From Ruicaihuangia caeni (GTDB lineage: Bacteria > Actinomycetota > Actinomycetes > Actinomycetales > Microbacteriaceae): a DNA stretch of 64,000 nucleotides. The translations under genes were made by a program, and so were the position numbers. The notes under the pieces were generated by a model. The model was not told the origin of the DNA. It did not search any database and was given only the letters and a program-made list of their open reading frames with translations. Each line of letters opens with the position of its first letter. The stretch's first letter is position 1. Shown in pieces: positions 9,057 to 24,277 of this stretch. Location: contig NZ_JASATX010000002.1 of assembly GCF_029952955.1 (NCBI RefSeq), positions 181,220-245,219 on the forward strand, written 5' to 3'.

Positions 9057-9062
9057 AGCGTA
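9057..9062 (-). promoter_or_regulatory. Leaderless-type -10 (TACGCT) for the GNAT gene
   Basis: On the minus strand TACGCT is followed by CACCGT and then ATG 9050. The six-base gap and lack of a ribosome binding site point to a leaderless transcript. Confidence 0.5.
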
Positions 9063-9122
9063 CGACCACGACGGCCCATGAAGAAATCGGGAAGTGCGTC
9101 GCCGACGGCGGGTGCGAACACT

Positions 9123-9172
9123 GCATGTCGACCATGCGGTGCCGACATGCGATGCCGACACGCGGTGTCAGC
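9123..9172. repeat. Short degenerate 13-bp tandem repeat
   Basis: GCGGTGCCGACAT (9136-9148) and GCGATGCCGACAC (9149-9161) are followed by GCGGTGTCA, with a weaker copy upstream. The tract lies in the 160-bp gap between the SprT-like gene and GNAT, both on the minus strand. No function is evident. Confidence 0.6.
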
Positions 9173-9209
9173 GCGCGTGGGCCAGCAGCCCGGTGTCAGC
9201 AGTGCAGTG

Positions 9210-9668
9210 TCAGGCGGCGCGCTCGCGGCGCAGCCAGCTGATGGTGTTCGCGGGATCGTAGCGGCGTGAGCAGATGCCGCACGCCAGCTTCGACTTCGGC
9301 CGGCGGTATCGGTAGTGCCGGTGACCGCGCGGGCACGTGCCGATCCATGACGCGAACTCGTCAGCGATGGGGCCGTCGTGCGTGCGCTCGCCGACGTAGC
9401 CGAGCTCACCCGCGATGCGCTTCCACTCCTTGCCGTGACCCGCGCCCGGCCCGGCGAGAGCGTGCGCGACTTCATGCAGCAGCACCTGGTGAATCGCATC
9501 GTCGTCGAACTTGGCGGCGAGGTGGCGCGAGACCGTGATGCGGCGGTCGCCGTAGTGACACGCGCCGGCGCGACGCTTGGCGTGGTCGAATTCGAAACGC
9601 CAGGTGTCATCGAGGTGCAAGCGGATCAATGCCTCTGCCCACCGGCGCACGCGGTCGAGCTCGGCCAC
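9210..9668 (-). CDS. SprT-like zinc metalloprotease domain protein
   Basis: A 152-residue protein with the zinc-protease motif HEVAHALAG (HExxH) and a C-terminal zinc-ribbon-like segment (GTCPRGHRHYRYRR, then CGICSRRYD). This is the layout of bacterial SprT-like proteins related to the SprT/Spartan group; a role in DNA-protein crosslink repair is known for the eukaryotic relative only. The frame is open upstream to 9827, but GTG 9668 (VAELDRVRRWAEALIRLHL) shares one base with the stop of the upstream gene (TAGTG) and removes an Arg-rich spurious N-terminus. It is probably translationally coupled to the TPR gene. Confidence 0.82.
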   Translation of the reverse strand: MAELDRVRRWAEALIRLHLDDTWRFEFDHAKRRAGACHYGDRRITVSRHLAAKFDDDAIHQVLLHEVAHALAGPGAGHGKEWKRIAGELGYVGERTHDGPIADEFASWIGTCPRGHRHYRYRRPKSKLACGICSRRYDPANTISWLRRERAA

Positions 9669-10615
9669 TACTGCGCTCCGCGCTCGGAAGCGCCTCCTTG
9701 GTCGAGGCGCTGGCCGTCGGCGTCGCGCAGGTCGAAGAGCGGGGTGTCGGTGCTCGCGGGGTCCACCGCGGGTGCATCGATGACGGCAGCGGGTTCGCCG
9801 CTCGAGGGCGCCGAGGCCGCTGACCACAGGCCACCGCCGACTCCACCGCCGAGTCCACCGCCGGCTCCGATACCAGCGCTCGCCGAGGCGGCGCCGGTGC
9901 GCGGCACCAGCGCGTCGGTTCCGCGAGGGCGCACGCCTTCGACGGCGTCGATCGACGCGGCGACGTCGCCCTCATGCAAGGCGGATGCCGCGGCGCTCAT
10001 GTCGACCGGCGCAAGGCTACCGGCGTGCGCGGGCGCAACGTGCTCGAGGTCGGGAGCGGCAGTGCCGGCGCCGGCGGCATCCGCCCGTCCGTGCTGCACT
10101 AGCTCCGGCGCGACGAATGACTCCGCGACCGCGACCGCGACCATCGAGCTGTCGATCTGGTTCGCGCTCGCCTTGATGCGCACCCGGATGGTGAGCGCCT
10201 CACGGAAATCACGAAGCGCCTTCTCGTACTCGCGCTGGTCGAACCATACCTTGCCGCGATGCTGCAGTGCGAAGGCTTCTGCGGCGGGCCAGTCGTGCGC
10301 GTTCGCCTCGTTGGCGCAGTCGGTGAGCTCCACGAGCGCCGTCTCGTACTTGCCCTGATACTGCTGCACCTGAGCGCGGCGCACCCGTGCGAGCACGAGC
10401 TCTTCACGGTCGCCGCCGAAGCGAGCGAGACGCACGGCGGCGTTCGCCACGTCGAGCGCCTCGTCGAGCTGGCCGGCCAGACGCAGCAGCCCGACCTTCT
10501 CATTGAGTGCCGACGTGCTGCGAAGCTCGCCGATCTCCTCGAGCCGAGCGCCCAGCGCCTGCAGGTCGACCTTCTCTCGAAGCGTGACCGGGTCGTACCC
10601 CAAAACAATGCTCAC
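9668..10615 (-). CDS. TPR-repeat protein of unknown function
   Basis: A 315-residue protein. Residues 1-170 are helical with tetratricopeptide character (VGLLRLAGQLDEALDVANAA, YQGKYETALVELTDCANEA, REYEKALRDFREALTIR). The remainder is low-complexity Ala/Gly/Pro-rich and likely disordered. TPRs usually mediate protein-protein contacts; the partner is not evident. The start is GTG 10615 (MSIVLGYDPVTL), with AGGGA and TAGGGA overlapping a few bases upstream, so a ribosome binding site and a leaderless -10 cannot be told apart. The stop overlaps the start of the SprT-like gene by one base. Confidence 0.75.
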   Translation of the reverse strand: MSIVLGYDPVTLREKVDLQALGARLEEIGELRSTSALNEKVGLLRLAGQLDEALDVANAAVRLARFGGDREELVLARVRRAQVQQYQGKYETALVELTDCANEANAHDWPAAEAFALQHRGKVWFDQREYEKALRDFREALTIRVRIKASANQIDSSMVAVAVAESFVAPELVQHGRADAAGAGTAAPDLEHVAPAHAGSLAPVDMSAAASALHEGDVAASIDAVEGVRPRGTDALVPRTGAASASAGIGAGGGLGGGVGGGLWSAASAPSSGEPAAVIDAPAVDPASTDTPLFDLRDADGQRLDQGGASERGAQ

Positions 10616-10648
10616 GATGTGTCCCTACCGGTGTGGTGCTTCCACAGG

Positions 10649-11860
10649 CTAACCCCGGCCGCTCACATCGAGCCGCACCTCCATCAGCCTGTCGTCACCC
10701 TGGCGCGGCGTGCCGCGTGCGGTGTTGTTCGTGAGCAGCCAGAGCGTGCCGCCCGGGCCGGCCACCGCATCGCGCAACCGGCCGTACTCGCCTCGGTACC
10801 ACTCGCGCGGCTCGCCGATCGCGGACCCCGAGACATCAACCGTCCAGAGGCGTTCGCCCCTGAGCGAGGCGATGAAGAGCGTGCCGCCGATGACCGCGAT
10901 CCCGCTGGGGCTCGCCTGGTCAGTGCGCCACTGCAGCACCGGGTCGATGAATCGCGCCGACTCGCACGCGGGCGACCCGGGCTCGGCGCAATCCGCCCGG
11001 CCTTCGACAGCGGGCCATCCGTAGTTGCCGCCCGCTTCGATGAGGTTGAGCTCGTCCCAGGTGTTCTGCCCGAACTCCGATGCCCACAGCCGCCCGGTGG
11101 AGTCCCACGCGATGCCCTGCACGTTCCGGTGTCCATATGAGAAGACCGGGCTGTGTCCGAAGGGGTTGTCGTCGGGCACGCGTCCCTCCGGGGTGACGCG
11201 CAAGATCTTGCCGCCGAGGGAATCGAGGTTCTGTGCGTGCTCGGTGCTACCGGCGTCTCCCGTCGTGATGTACAGCATCCCGTCATGGCCGAACGCGAGG
11301 CGCCCGCCGTTGTGGTTGCCTGCTTTGGGGATGCCCTTCAGCACGAGCGTCGGCGCGCCGAGCGAGCGCTCGCCGGACTCGCCGAGCAGCGGCATCCGCA
11401 TCACGCGATTGTCATCTACGGCAGTGAAGTAGGCGTACAGCTCATCGCCGAGCGGCGAGAGCGCGATGCCGAGCAGACCGCCTTCGCCACCGGCTTGGAC
11501 GCCGGCGACGACACCTGCCTCTCGTACGTCACCGGATGCCGTCAACTCGAGCACGCGGGCCGTATCGCGTTCGCTCATCAGCGCCGCTCCGTCGCCCAGC
11601 GAGATCACCGACCACGGCACCTCGAGCCTCGTCGCCAGGTCCCGGGGCGCGCCCGCCGGCTGCAGCAGCTGCGCGCCATTCGGGGCCGACGGCGCAGTAG
11701 GCGGAACCGTAGAGGATGGGTCGGTCGGGTTCGGGTCCGAGGTCGGCCCGCTGCCGGCCGGGGCGCAGCCCGTCACGACGAGCGCGGCGAGGGCGAGGGC
11801 GGCTCCGAGGAATCTTGCCGCTGCTCTCGCGGTGGCTGTGCCCGGTCTCGCCTGACGCAC
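10649..11860 (-). CDS. PQQ-type soluble sugar dehydrogenase, lipoprotein
   Basis: A 403-residue exported protein of the glucose/sorbosone dehydrogenase (GSDH) beta-propeller family, which oxidises aldose sugars using PQQ or a related cofactor. The N-terminus has a signal peptide with the lipobox LVVTGC near residue 32, so it should be anchored to the outer face of the membrane. A Ser/Thr/Pro linker follows, then the propeller with MRMPLLGESG, NHNGGRLAFGHDGMLYITTG, GHRNVQGIAWD and SEFGQNTWDELNLIEAGGN. It starts at GTG 11860, four bases after the stop of the spermidine synthase-like gene, with GAGGA as ribosome binding site, so the two are probably co-transcribed. Confidence 0.85.
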   Translation of the reverse strand: MRQARPGTATARAAARFLGAALALAALVVTGCAPAGSGPTSDPNPTDPSSTVPPTAPSAPNGAQLLQPAGAPRDLATRLEVPWSVISLGDGAALMSERDTARVLELTASGDVREAGVVAGVQAGGEGGLLGIALSPLGDELYAYFTAVDDNRVMRMPLLGESGERSLGAPTLVLKGIPKAGNHNGGRLAFGHDGMLYITTGDAGSTEHAQNLDSLGGKILRVTPEGRVPDDNPFGHSPVFSYGHRNVQGIAWDSTGRLWASEFGQNTWDELNLIEAGGNYGWPAVEGRADCAEPGSPACESARFIDPVLQWRTDQASPSGIAVIGGTLFIASLRGERLWTVDVSGSAIGEPREWYRGEYGRLRDAVAGPGGTLWLLTNNTARGTPRQGDDRLMEVRLDVSGRG

Positions 11861-11863
11861 GGT

Positions 11864-12757
11864 TCAGTCCTCGGGATTCTCGCCGGGCCGTTTCTCGTCG
11901 GACCGCTTGTCGCTTGGCCGCTTCTGGCCGAACAGCGAGGTGGCGGGGGAAGGGGAGGCCACCGCCGTGGCGTCGGTCACGATTCGCGCGCCCGCGATCC
12001 AGTGGCGCAGTTCCTTGCCGATCACGAGCTTCGCGGGGTGCGGCCCGCCTGCGAGGAGCCTCGGCATCCACTCGACGGGCAGTTCCGAACGGGATGCCGC
12101 GAGCACCACATTGCCGAACCGGCGCCCCTTCAAGATCTGTGGTTCTGCGAGCACCGCCACCTCGGCGAACACCGCCGCCATGGTCGCCGCCTGGCCGCGT
12201 GCGAAGGCGAGCCCGGGACCGTCGGCGATGTTCACGACGACGATGCCGTCGGGCGTGAGCAGTTCGGAGACGAGCCGGTAGAACTCGACACTCGTGACAT
12301 GCGGGGGAATGCGCGACCCGCTGAACACGTCGACGACGACGAGATCGGCACTCTGACGCAGCCCCTGCGGCAGCTTGCCGAGCACCTCCCGCGCGTCGCC
12401 GTAGCGCATCCGGATCGACGCGCCTCGCGGCAGGGGCAGCGTCTCGCGCACGAAGTCGATGAGATCGGGTTCGAGCTCGATAACCTGCTGTCGTGAGCCC
12501 GGCCGGGTCGCGTCGACGTACCGGGGGAGCGTCAGAGCGCCCGCGCCCAGGTGGACGGCGGTGATCGGTCCGGGCGGCAATTGGTCGATGACATGGCCGA
12601 TGCGCTGCACATACTCGAAGAACAGCTGCGTCGGGTCGTCGAGATTGACGTGGGACTGCGGGGTGCCGTCGACCACCAGCTGGTACGCGCCGGGTACCCA
12701 GCGGTCCGGCGCGATCTCGGCTCTGAGGCCGCTCAGCTTGAGAGTTGTGGCGGGCAC
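11864..12757 (-). CDS. Spermidine synthase-like SAM-binding protein
   Basis: A 297-residue class I methyltransferase-fold protein of the polyamine synthase type. Visible parts are the beta hairpin YQLVVDGTPQSHVNLDDP, the nucleotide-binding loop AVHLGAGALTLPRY, the acidic strand QVIELEPDLIDFV, and DLVVVDVFSGSRIPPHVTS with FYRLVSELLTPDGIVVVNIA. The C-terminus is a charged tail rich in Lys and Arg. True spermidine synthase activity is not assured, because many actinobacterial relatives lack the polyamine-site residues. The start is GTG 12757. It heads a probable two-gene unit with the sugar dehydrogenase and diverges from rpoB. Confidence 0.8.
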   Translation of the reverse strand: MPATTLKLSGLRAEIAPDRWVPGAYQLVVDGTPQSHVNLDDPTQLFFEYVQRIGHVIDQLPPGPITAVHLGAGALTLPRYVDATRPGSRQQVIELEPDLIDFVRETLPLPRGASIRMRYGDAREVLGKLPQGLRQSADLVVVDVFSGSRIPPHVTSVEFYRLVSELLTPDGIVVVNIADGPGLAFARGQAATMAAVFAEVAVLAEPQILKGRRFGNVVLAASRSELPVEWMPRLLAGGPHPAKLVIGKELRHWIAGARIVTDATAVASPSPATSLFGQKRPSDKRSDEKRPGENPED

Positions 12758-12823
12758 GGTCCTATTCTTTCCTGAGCGTGAGCCCCTAAATACCCCAGGA
12801 ACGCAGCAAGGTCAAGAACGAAG

Positions 12824-12853
12824 TGGACACGGCGAGCCGAGCCGACCTATAGT
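12824..12853 (+). promoter_or_regulatory. Promoter for rpoB-rpoC
   Basis: TGGACA (12824-12829), an 18-base spacer and TATAGT (12848-12853) make a strong sigma-A-like promoter. The leader to the rpoB start is about 135 bases. Near its end lie GGCCCATTGGGCC (12965-12977) and CCTCCGGAGG (12976-12985), the latter containing the ribosome binding site. Confidence 0.65.
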
Positions 12854-12994
12854 AGTTGTTTGCGCTCCATGATCGTTCATGCCGTCATATTGCGGATGGC
12901 AGCGCACCCCGAGTATAGCGGCGGGGTGGATCTGAGATGAGCATTCTCCTTTCCGACATGCCACGGCCCATTGGGCCTCCGGAGGTTATTTCCC

Positions 12995-16465
<3,471 letters not shown>

Positions 16466-16512
16466 GCCGGGACCACTGGACACGTTCGACGTTTTTCATG
16501 AGAGAGAGAACA

Positions 16513-20364
<3,852 letters not shown>

Positions 20365-20374
20365 CGGCATCCGT

Positions 20375-20412
20375 CGATCGAGCGGGTCGATCCGCTTGAC
20401 CCCGCTCGATCG
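20375..20412 (+). terminator. Hairpin downstream of rpoC
   Basis: CGATCGAGCGGG and its complement CCCGCTCGATCG form a 12-bp stem ten bases after the rpoC stop, with no U-run. It is probably a processing or first termination hairpin ahead of the stronger one at 20435. Confidence 0.6.
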
Positions 20413-20434
20413 ATTGAGTCGTCGCACTCAGCGA

Positions 20435-20466
20435 GAGGCCCCCGGCACCACGCCGGGGGCCTCTTC
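20435..20466 (+). terminator. Terminator of the rpoB-rpoC operon
   Basis: GAGGCCCCCGGC, a five-base loop and GCCGGGGGCCTC make a perfect 12-bp GC-rich stem followed by TTC. This is a typical actinobacterial intrinsic terminator with a weak T-tract. The rest of the 300-bp gap to 20664 shows no gene, only the promoter at 20653. Confidence 0.8.
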
Positions 20467-20652
20467 GCGTCTGCGCGAAGCGTCGCCCCGTTGCCGCGTC
20501 GCCGCGTGGTCACGGCGGCGCCCTCGGCGCCCTCGTGCGCCCTCGTTCGTTCCGGCCTCGGTCTCGGAACTCGGGAGTGCGCCCCGACGCGTCCCTGCCG
20601 TCGCGCTGCGGCTGCGACGTTGCGCCCGGTCTTCGCGCTCGCGGGCTCGGCG

Positions 20653-20658
20653 TAGGCT
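20653..20658 (+). promoter_or_regulatory. Leaderless-type -10 (TAGGCT)
   Basis: TAGGCT, then CGAGGC, then ATG 20665. The six-base spacing and lack of a ribosome binding site suggest a leaderless mRNA for the membrane protein. Confidence 0.5.
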
Positions 20659-20664
20659 CGAGGC

Positions 20665-21156
20665 ATGGACCCCTACCGTCGGTACGCCGGGTTTCTCGCG
20701 GTCTTCGCGGTCGTGCTGCACGTGGCGATCGTGGTGGCCGCGTTCGGGCTGATCAGCCTGTACTCGGGAACCGACCCGATCAGCGATCCCGATGTCGGCC
20801 GCATCGTGGGACCGCTCATGGTGGGGCTCTCAGCCGTGGTGCTTCTGGTCTTCCTGATGATCAACGGCATGAACACGCCCGCTGACCAGCAGCGGCTCTC
20901 CGTGCCGTTCGCGTTCGCGATGGGTATCGCCGCGATCGCGGTGTACGTGCTCGTCGGCGGTCTGCTCACCGCCACGGGCACAGGGGAGCCCCTGGCGTTC
21001 GTGCTCTTCGTCGGCGCGACGCTGATCAGCCCCTACGCGATTACTGTGGGCCTCAGCGCGTTCGTCATCACGGTGCTCTACCAGTGGGTGCTCACGCTGC
21101 GCATCGACCGCACCGGCCGACCGCGCTGGCCGTGGGAGAACCCCGACGACGTGTGA
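20665..21156 (+). CDS. Four-helix membrane protein of unknown function
   Basis: A 163-residue protein that is almost entirely membrane-spanning. Four hydrophobic segments are visible, near residues 8-32 (FLAVFAVVLHVAIVVAAFGL), 47-67 (IVGPLMVGLSAVVLLVFLMI), 80-103 (FAFAMGIAAIAVYVLVGGLL) and 112-142 (FVLFVGATLISPYAITVGLS). The C-terminus ends RTGRPRWPWENPDDV, a Trp-Pro-rich tail. I cannot assign a role from sequence. It is a single gene after the rpoBC terminator, with its own leaderless-type promoter. Confidence 0.75.
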   Translation: MDPYRRYAGFLAVFAVVLHVAIVVAAFGLISLYSGTDPISDPDVGRIVGPLMVGLSAVVLLVFLMINGMNTPADQQRLSVPFAFAMGIAAIAVYVLVGGLLTATGTGEPLAFVLFVGATLISPYAITVGLSAFVITVLYQWVLTLRIDRTGRPRWPWENPDDV

Positions 21157-21271
21157 GCTGCCTCGCTGCACCCCGCGGCATCCGCTCCAATCACCGCCCT
21201 GCCGCAACCGGCGCACTGACGCCCTCCGAGCGGCCTCACCGCCTCCGGTGGGGCGAACGCCGTGAGTACAC

Positions 21272-21335
21272 CGTCGAGATGACACTTTTCGCGCACTCAA
21301 AGCGCTTGACGAATGCAGAACCTGACATCTCGGCG
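21272..21335. repeat. 64-bp palindromic intergenic repeat, left copy
   Basis: Begins CGTCGAGATGACAC and ends TGACATCTCGGCG, so its ends are inverted repeats; the middle holds TCAAAGCGCTTGACGA. A second copy of the same length and orientation lies at 25920-25983. The pair brackets the histidine kinase to ABC exporter genes. Confidence 0.85.
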
Positions 21336-21432
21336 CTCGCGCGTGGCGCCTGCGTCTACATCTGCAGGATGATTTCGCGCTGAGTCGGCACTCGCCGCGG
21401 GCCGAACGACGTTCCAGGGGTCGCGCGGGCCG

Positions 21433-21438
21433 TAGCGT
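21433..21438 (+). promoter_or_regulatory. Leaderless-type -10 (TAGCGT) for the histidine kinase
   Basis: TAGCGT is followed by GAGAGG and GTG 21445. Six-base spacing; GAGAGG could also serve weakly as a ribosome binding site, so leaderless initiation is likely but not certain. Confidence 0.45.
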
Positions 21439-21444
21439 GAGAGG

Positions 21445-22749
21445 GTGAGCCTCTCAGCCGCTTCGGATGCCGTGGCCGAACACCCATCGTCGGTGTTCGC
21501 GTCGCGACGGCTCACGACCGCCCAGCTCGTGGTCGACATCGTCGTTCCTGCATCACTTGCGCTCCTGGCGGCGCCGATCGCCGGGTTCGGCGGCGTTGGC
21601 TCTGTGCTGGTGCTGCTCGGCATGGCGTCGGCGGCCACTGTGCGTCGGCTGAACCCGCTGATCGCGCTGCTGGCCGCCTGGTTCGTCTGTCTGGCCCAGG
21701 TGCTCGCGGGCATGGGCCCCCATCCGGCGAACATCGCGGTGCTCGTGGTGCTCTACTCGACGGCCGCGTACGGCACGACAGTGACCCGGTGGATGGGCTT
21801 CGCATCCGCCTTCGTCGGAGCCGCCATCGTCACGGTGCATCTCGCGCTGCCGCAGGCGGTGGCGACGCTCTCCGAGCAGTTGGGCAGCGCGGCGGGAATC
21901 GCTTCCGCGGTGGTGCCGGCGCTGCTGCTCTTCGGCGGATCGCTGACGCTGTTCCTGCTCTCGTGGACGCTCGGCATCCTCGCGAGCACATGGCGCCGTG
22001 CCCGCCAGAACCGCGTCGAGGCCGAGCTTGCAGCGCGCGAGATGACCATCGAGCAGGAGCGGACGCGGATTGCGCGCGATATGCACGACATCGTCGCTCA
22101 TTCGCTCGCTGTGGTCGTCGCGCAGGCCGATGGAGCACGCTATGTCGGTCGATCCGACCCCGCTGCCGTCGACACCGCGCTCGCCACCATCGCGTCAACG
22201 TCGCGAGAGGCGCTGGCCGATGTGCGCGTGCTGCTCGAGCAGCTGCGGCACCGCCAGGCCGAAGGCCCTCAGCCCGGACTCGGCGACCTCGACCGACTGC
22301 TCGCGCAGGTGGAGGCCGCAGGACTCGCGGTCGAACGTCAGGTGACGGGTGCGCCGGGAACGCTGACGATCGTGCAGCAGCTCGCCGTGTATCGCGTGGT
22401 CCAGGAGTCGCTCACCAACGCCCTGCGTCATGCCGACACCGGCCAGCCGGTATTGCTGCGCTTCGACTGGGCGACGCACGGGCTCACCATCACGATCGCC
22501 AGTTCGCTTCGCGCTCACAGCGGCAGGGACGGTCGCGATGCTCGGGACGGTCGCGATGCTCGCGAGAGCCGAGAGTCCTACCCTTCGCACAGCCTCGCGA
22601 TCCACCGAGGTCACGGCATCCCCGGCATGACCGAGCGCATGGCGCTCGTCGGCGGCAGCCTCACCGCCGAGCCGGAGCGCGAGCGCTTCGTCGTGCGCGC
22701 CTGGCTCCCGTTCGGCGCCACGCAACACGTCCCAGGCGGTGCCGCATGA
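21445..22749 (+). CDS. Sensor histidine kinase, NarL-type (HisKA_3)
   Basis: A 434-residue membrane sensor kinase. The N-terminal half has about five hydrophobic segments and no large extracellular domain, as in kinases that sense membrane stress or antibiotics. The dimerisation box TRIARDMHDIVAHSLAVVVA carries the phospho-accepting His (first His of MHDIVAH). The ATPase part shows the N box VQESLTNALRHA and G box GHGIPGMTERMALVGG. Between them is a charged insert, GRDGRDARDGRDARESRES, encoded by an 18-bp unit repeated exactly twice in the ATP-lid region. GTG 21445 is the start. The stop overlaps the response regulator start by four bases (ATGA). Confidence 0.92.
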   Translation: MSLSAASDAVAEHPSSVFASRRLTTAQLVVDIVVPASLALLAAPIAGFGGVGSVLVLLGMASAATVRRLNPLIALLAAWFVCLAQVLAGMGPHPANIAVLVVLYSTAAYGTTVTRWMGFASAFVGAAIVTVHLALPQAVATLSEQLGSAAGIASAVVPALLLFGGSLTLFLLSWTLGILASTWRRARQNRVEAELAAREMTIEQERTRIARDMHDIVAHSLAVVVAQADGARYVGRSDPAAVDTALATIASTSREALADVRVLLEQLRHRQAEGPQPGLGDLDRLLAQVEAAGLAVERQVTGAPGTLTIVQQLAVYRVVQESLTNALRHADTGQPVLLRFDWATHGLTITIASSLRAHSGRDGRDARDGRDARESRESYPSHSLAIHRGHGIPGMTERMALVGGSLTAEPERERFVVRAWLPFGATQHVPGGAA

Positions 22750-23417
22750 CCCGTGCACCGATCCGAGTCGTGCTGGTCGACGACCAGGCGCTGTTCCGAG
22801 CCGGCATCCGCATGCTCATCGACTCGCAACCCGACCTCGAGTTCGTTGGCGAAGCCTCCGACGGGCGCGAGGCGGTCGACCTTGTCGAGCGGGCGCGTCC
22901 CGATGTGGTGCTGATGGACATCCGGATGCCGGTCATGGACGGCATCGAAGCGACCGAGCGCATCGTCGCGGCGGCCAGCGCGCGGGGCAGCGAGTTGCCG
23001 AGGGTCATCGTGCTCACGACGTTCGACCTCGACGAGGCGGCCACGCGCGCCATTCGTGGTGGAGCGAGCGGCTTCCTGTTGAAGGATGCCGCTCCGGAGT
23101 TCCTGCTCGCGGCGATCCGTACCGTGCACGCGGGCGCTGCGGTGGTCGCGCCCGGCGCCACCCGTGAGCTCCTCCGTCATTTCGATTCGCGGGCGACCGC
23201 TCCGGCGCCGCCGAAAACGTTCTCGACGCTGACCTCGCGCGAGCGCGACATCTTCCTGCTCGCCGCGCGGGGGCTGAGCAACGCCGAGATCGCAGAGCGC
23301 GAGTTCCTGAGCGAAGCCACCGTGAAGACGCACATCAGTCGAGTGCTGGCGAAGCTCGCGCTGCGTGATCGGGTGCAATTGGTGGTCTTCGCCTACGAGC
23401 ACCGCTTGGTCGTCTGA
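22746..23417 (+). CDS. Response regulator, NarL/FixJ family
   Basis: A 223-residue DNA-binding response regulator. Its receiver domain (residues 1-120) has the acidic pair VDDQALFRAG, the phospho-acceptor Asp58 in VVLMDIRMPVMDG and the conserved Lys in GFLLKDAAPE. The C-terminal LuxR-type helix-turn-helix reads LTSRERDIFLLAARGLSNAE and SEATVKTHISRVLAKLALRD. The longer open frame upstream is a shadow of the kinase; ATG 22746 overlaps the kinase stop. The pair probably controls the ABC exporter downstream, where a perfect 18-bp palindrome lies 24 bases after this gene. Confidence 0.93.
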   Translation: MTRAPIRVVLVDDQALFRAGIRMLIDSQPDLEFVGEASDGREAVDLVERARPDVVLMDIRMPVMDGIEATERIVAAASARGSELPRVIVLTTFDLDEAATRAIRGGASGFLLKDAAPEFLLAAIRTVHAGAAVVAPGATRELLRHFDSRATAPAPPKTFSTLTSRERDIFLLAARGLSNAEIAEREFLSEATVKTHISRVLAKLALRDRVQLVVFAYEHRLVV

Positions 23418-23441
23418 CCGCGCACCGGCGCCCGAGCGCGA

Positions 23442-23459
23442 ATCATCCTCGAGGATGAT
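23442..23459. promoter_or_regulatory. Perfect 18-bp palindrome, likely operator of the ABC exporter
   Basis: ATCATCCTCGAGGATGAT is perfectly symmetrical. Its centre is about 65 bases before the ATG at 23516, where transcription probably starts, a usual position for an activator. The response regulator encoded just upstream is the natural candidate to bind it. Confidence 0.55.
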
Positions 23460-23503
23460 GCGATCGCTACCGCAGCATGACGACGCCGCCCGAAGCCGCT
23501 TCG

Positions 23504-23509
23504 TAGCGT
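23504..23509 (+). promoter_or_regulatory. Leaderless-type -10 (TAGCGT) for the ABC exporter
   Basis: TAGCGT is followed by CGAAGC and ATG 23516, with the six-base spacing and no ribosome binding site. No clear -35 is present, consistent with activation through the upstream palindrome. Confidence 0.5.
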
Positions 23510-23515
23510 CGAAGC

Positions 23516-24277
23516 ATGGAAATCACCACGACGGACCTCGGCCTCGTCGCCCGGGTGCAGCATCTCAGCAAGAGCTACGGCAGCGATCCGAACCGAGTCC
23601 ACGCCCTCCGCGACATCAGCCTCGGCATCCGGGCGGCGGAGTTCACCGCGATCATGGGGCCGAGCGGTTCGGGCAAGTCGACGCTCATGCACATCATGGC
23701 CGGCCTCGATTCCGCGACCGACGGCCGCAGCTGGCTGGGCGACGATGAGATCACTGACATGAGCGACTCGCAGCTCACCCTGCTGCGCCGCCGCCGCGTC
23801 GGCTTCGTGTTCCAGGCGTTCAACCTCGTGCCGACCCTCGACGTGCGGGCGAATATCCGGCTCCCGTTCGAACTGGACGGGCGCAGGCCGACGGATGCCG
23901 AGGCCGCCTGGATCGCCGAGCTCGAGCGGACGCTCGGCCTCGCCGACCGCCTCGCGCACCGCCCCCACGAGCTCTCCGGCGGGCAGCAGCAGCGCGTCGC
24001 AATCGCCCGCGCGCTCTCAACCCGCCCGGCGCTGCTCTTCGCCGACGAGCCCACCGGCAACCTCGACTCGCGTACGGGCCGTGAGGTGCTCGAGTTGCTG
24101 CAGCACGCCAGTCGGCGGTACGGCCAGAGCATCGCCATGGTCACCCACGATCCGATCGCCGCCGCCTATGCCGACCGGGTGCTCTTTCTCGCCGATGGCC
24201 GGCTCGTGGCCGATCGGGAGCGGATGCCGGCGCAGCAGATCAGCGAGTTCATGCTCTCGATGGAGGTTCCGGCATGA
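23516..24277 (+). CDS. ABC transporter ATP-binding protein (MacB/LolD type)
   Basis: A 253-residue ATPase of the exporter class that pairs with FtsX-type permeases. Walker A is GPSGSGKST (near residue 52), the Q-loop is in [13 protein letters not shown], the signature is [15 protein letters not shown], Walker [14 protein letters not shown], and the H-loop VTHDP. These ATPases act mechanically in the membrane, exporting peptides, lipids or antibiotics, or signalling with a kinase. It overlaps the permease by four bases and follows a two-component system, the usual layout of a bacitracin-type stress module. Confidence 0.93.
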   Translation: MEITTTDLGLVARVQHLSKSYGSDPNRVHALRDISLGIRAAEFTAIMGPSGSGKSTLMHIMAGLDSATDGRSWLGDDEITDMSDSQLTLLRRRRVGFVFQAFNLVPTLDVRANIRLPFELDGRRPTDAEAAWIAELERTLGLADRLAHRPHELSGGQQQRVAIARALSTRPALLFADEPTGNLDSRTGREVLELLQHASRRYGQSIAMVTHDPIAAAYADRVLFLADGRLVADRERMPAQQISEFMLSMEVPA

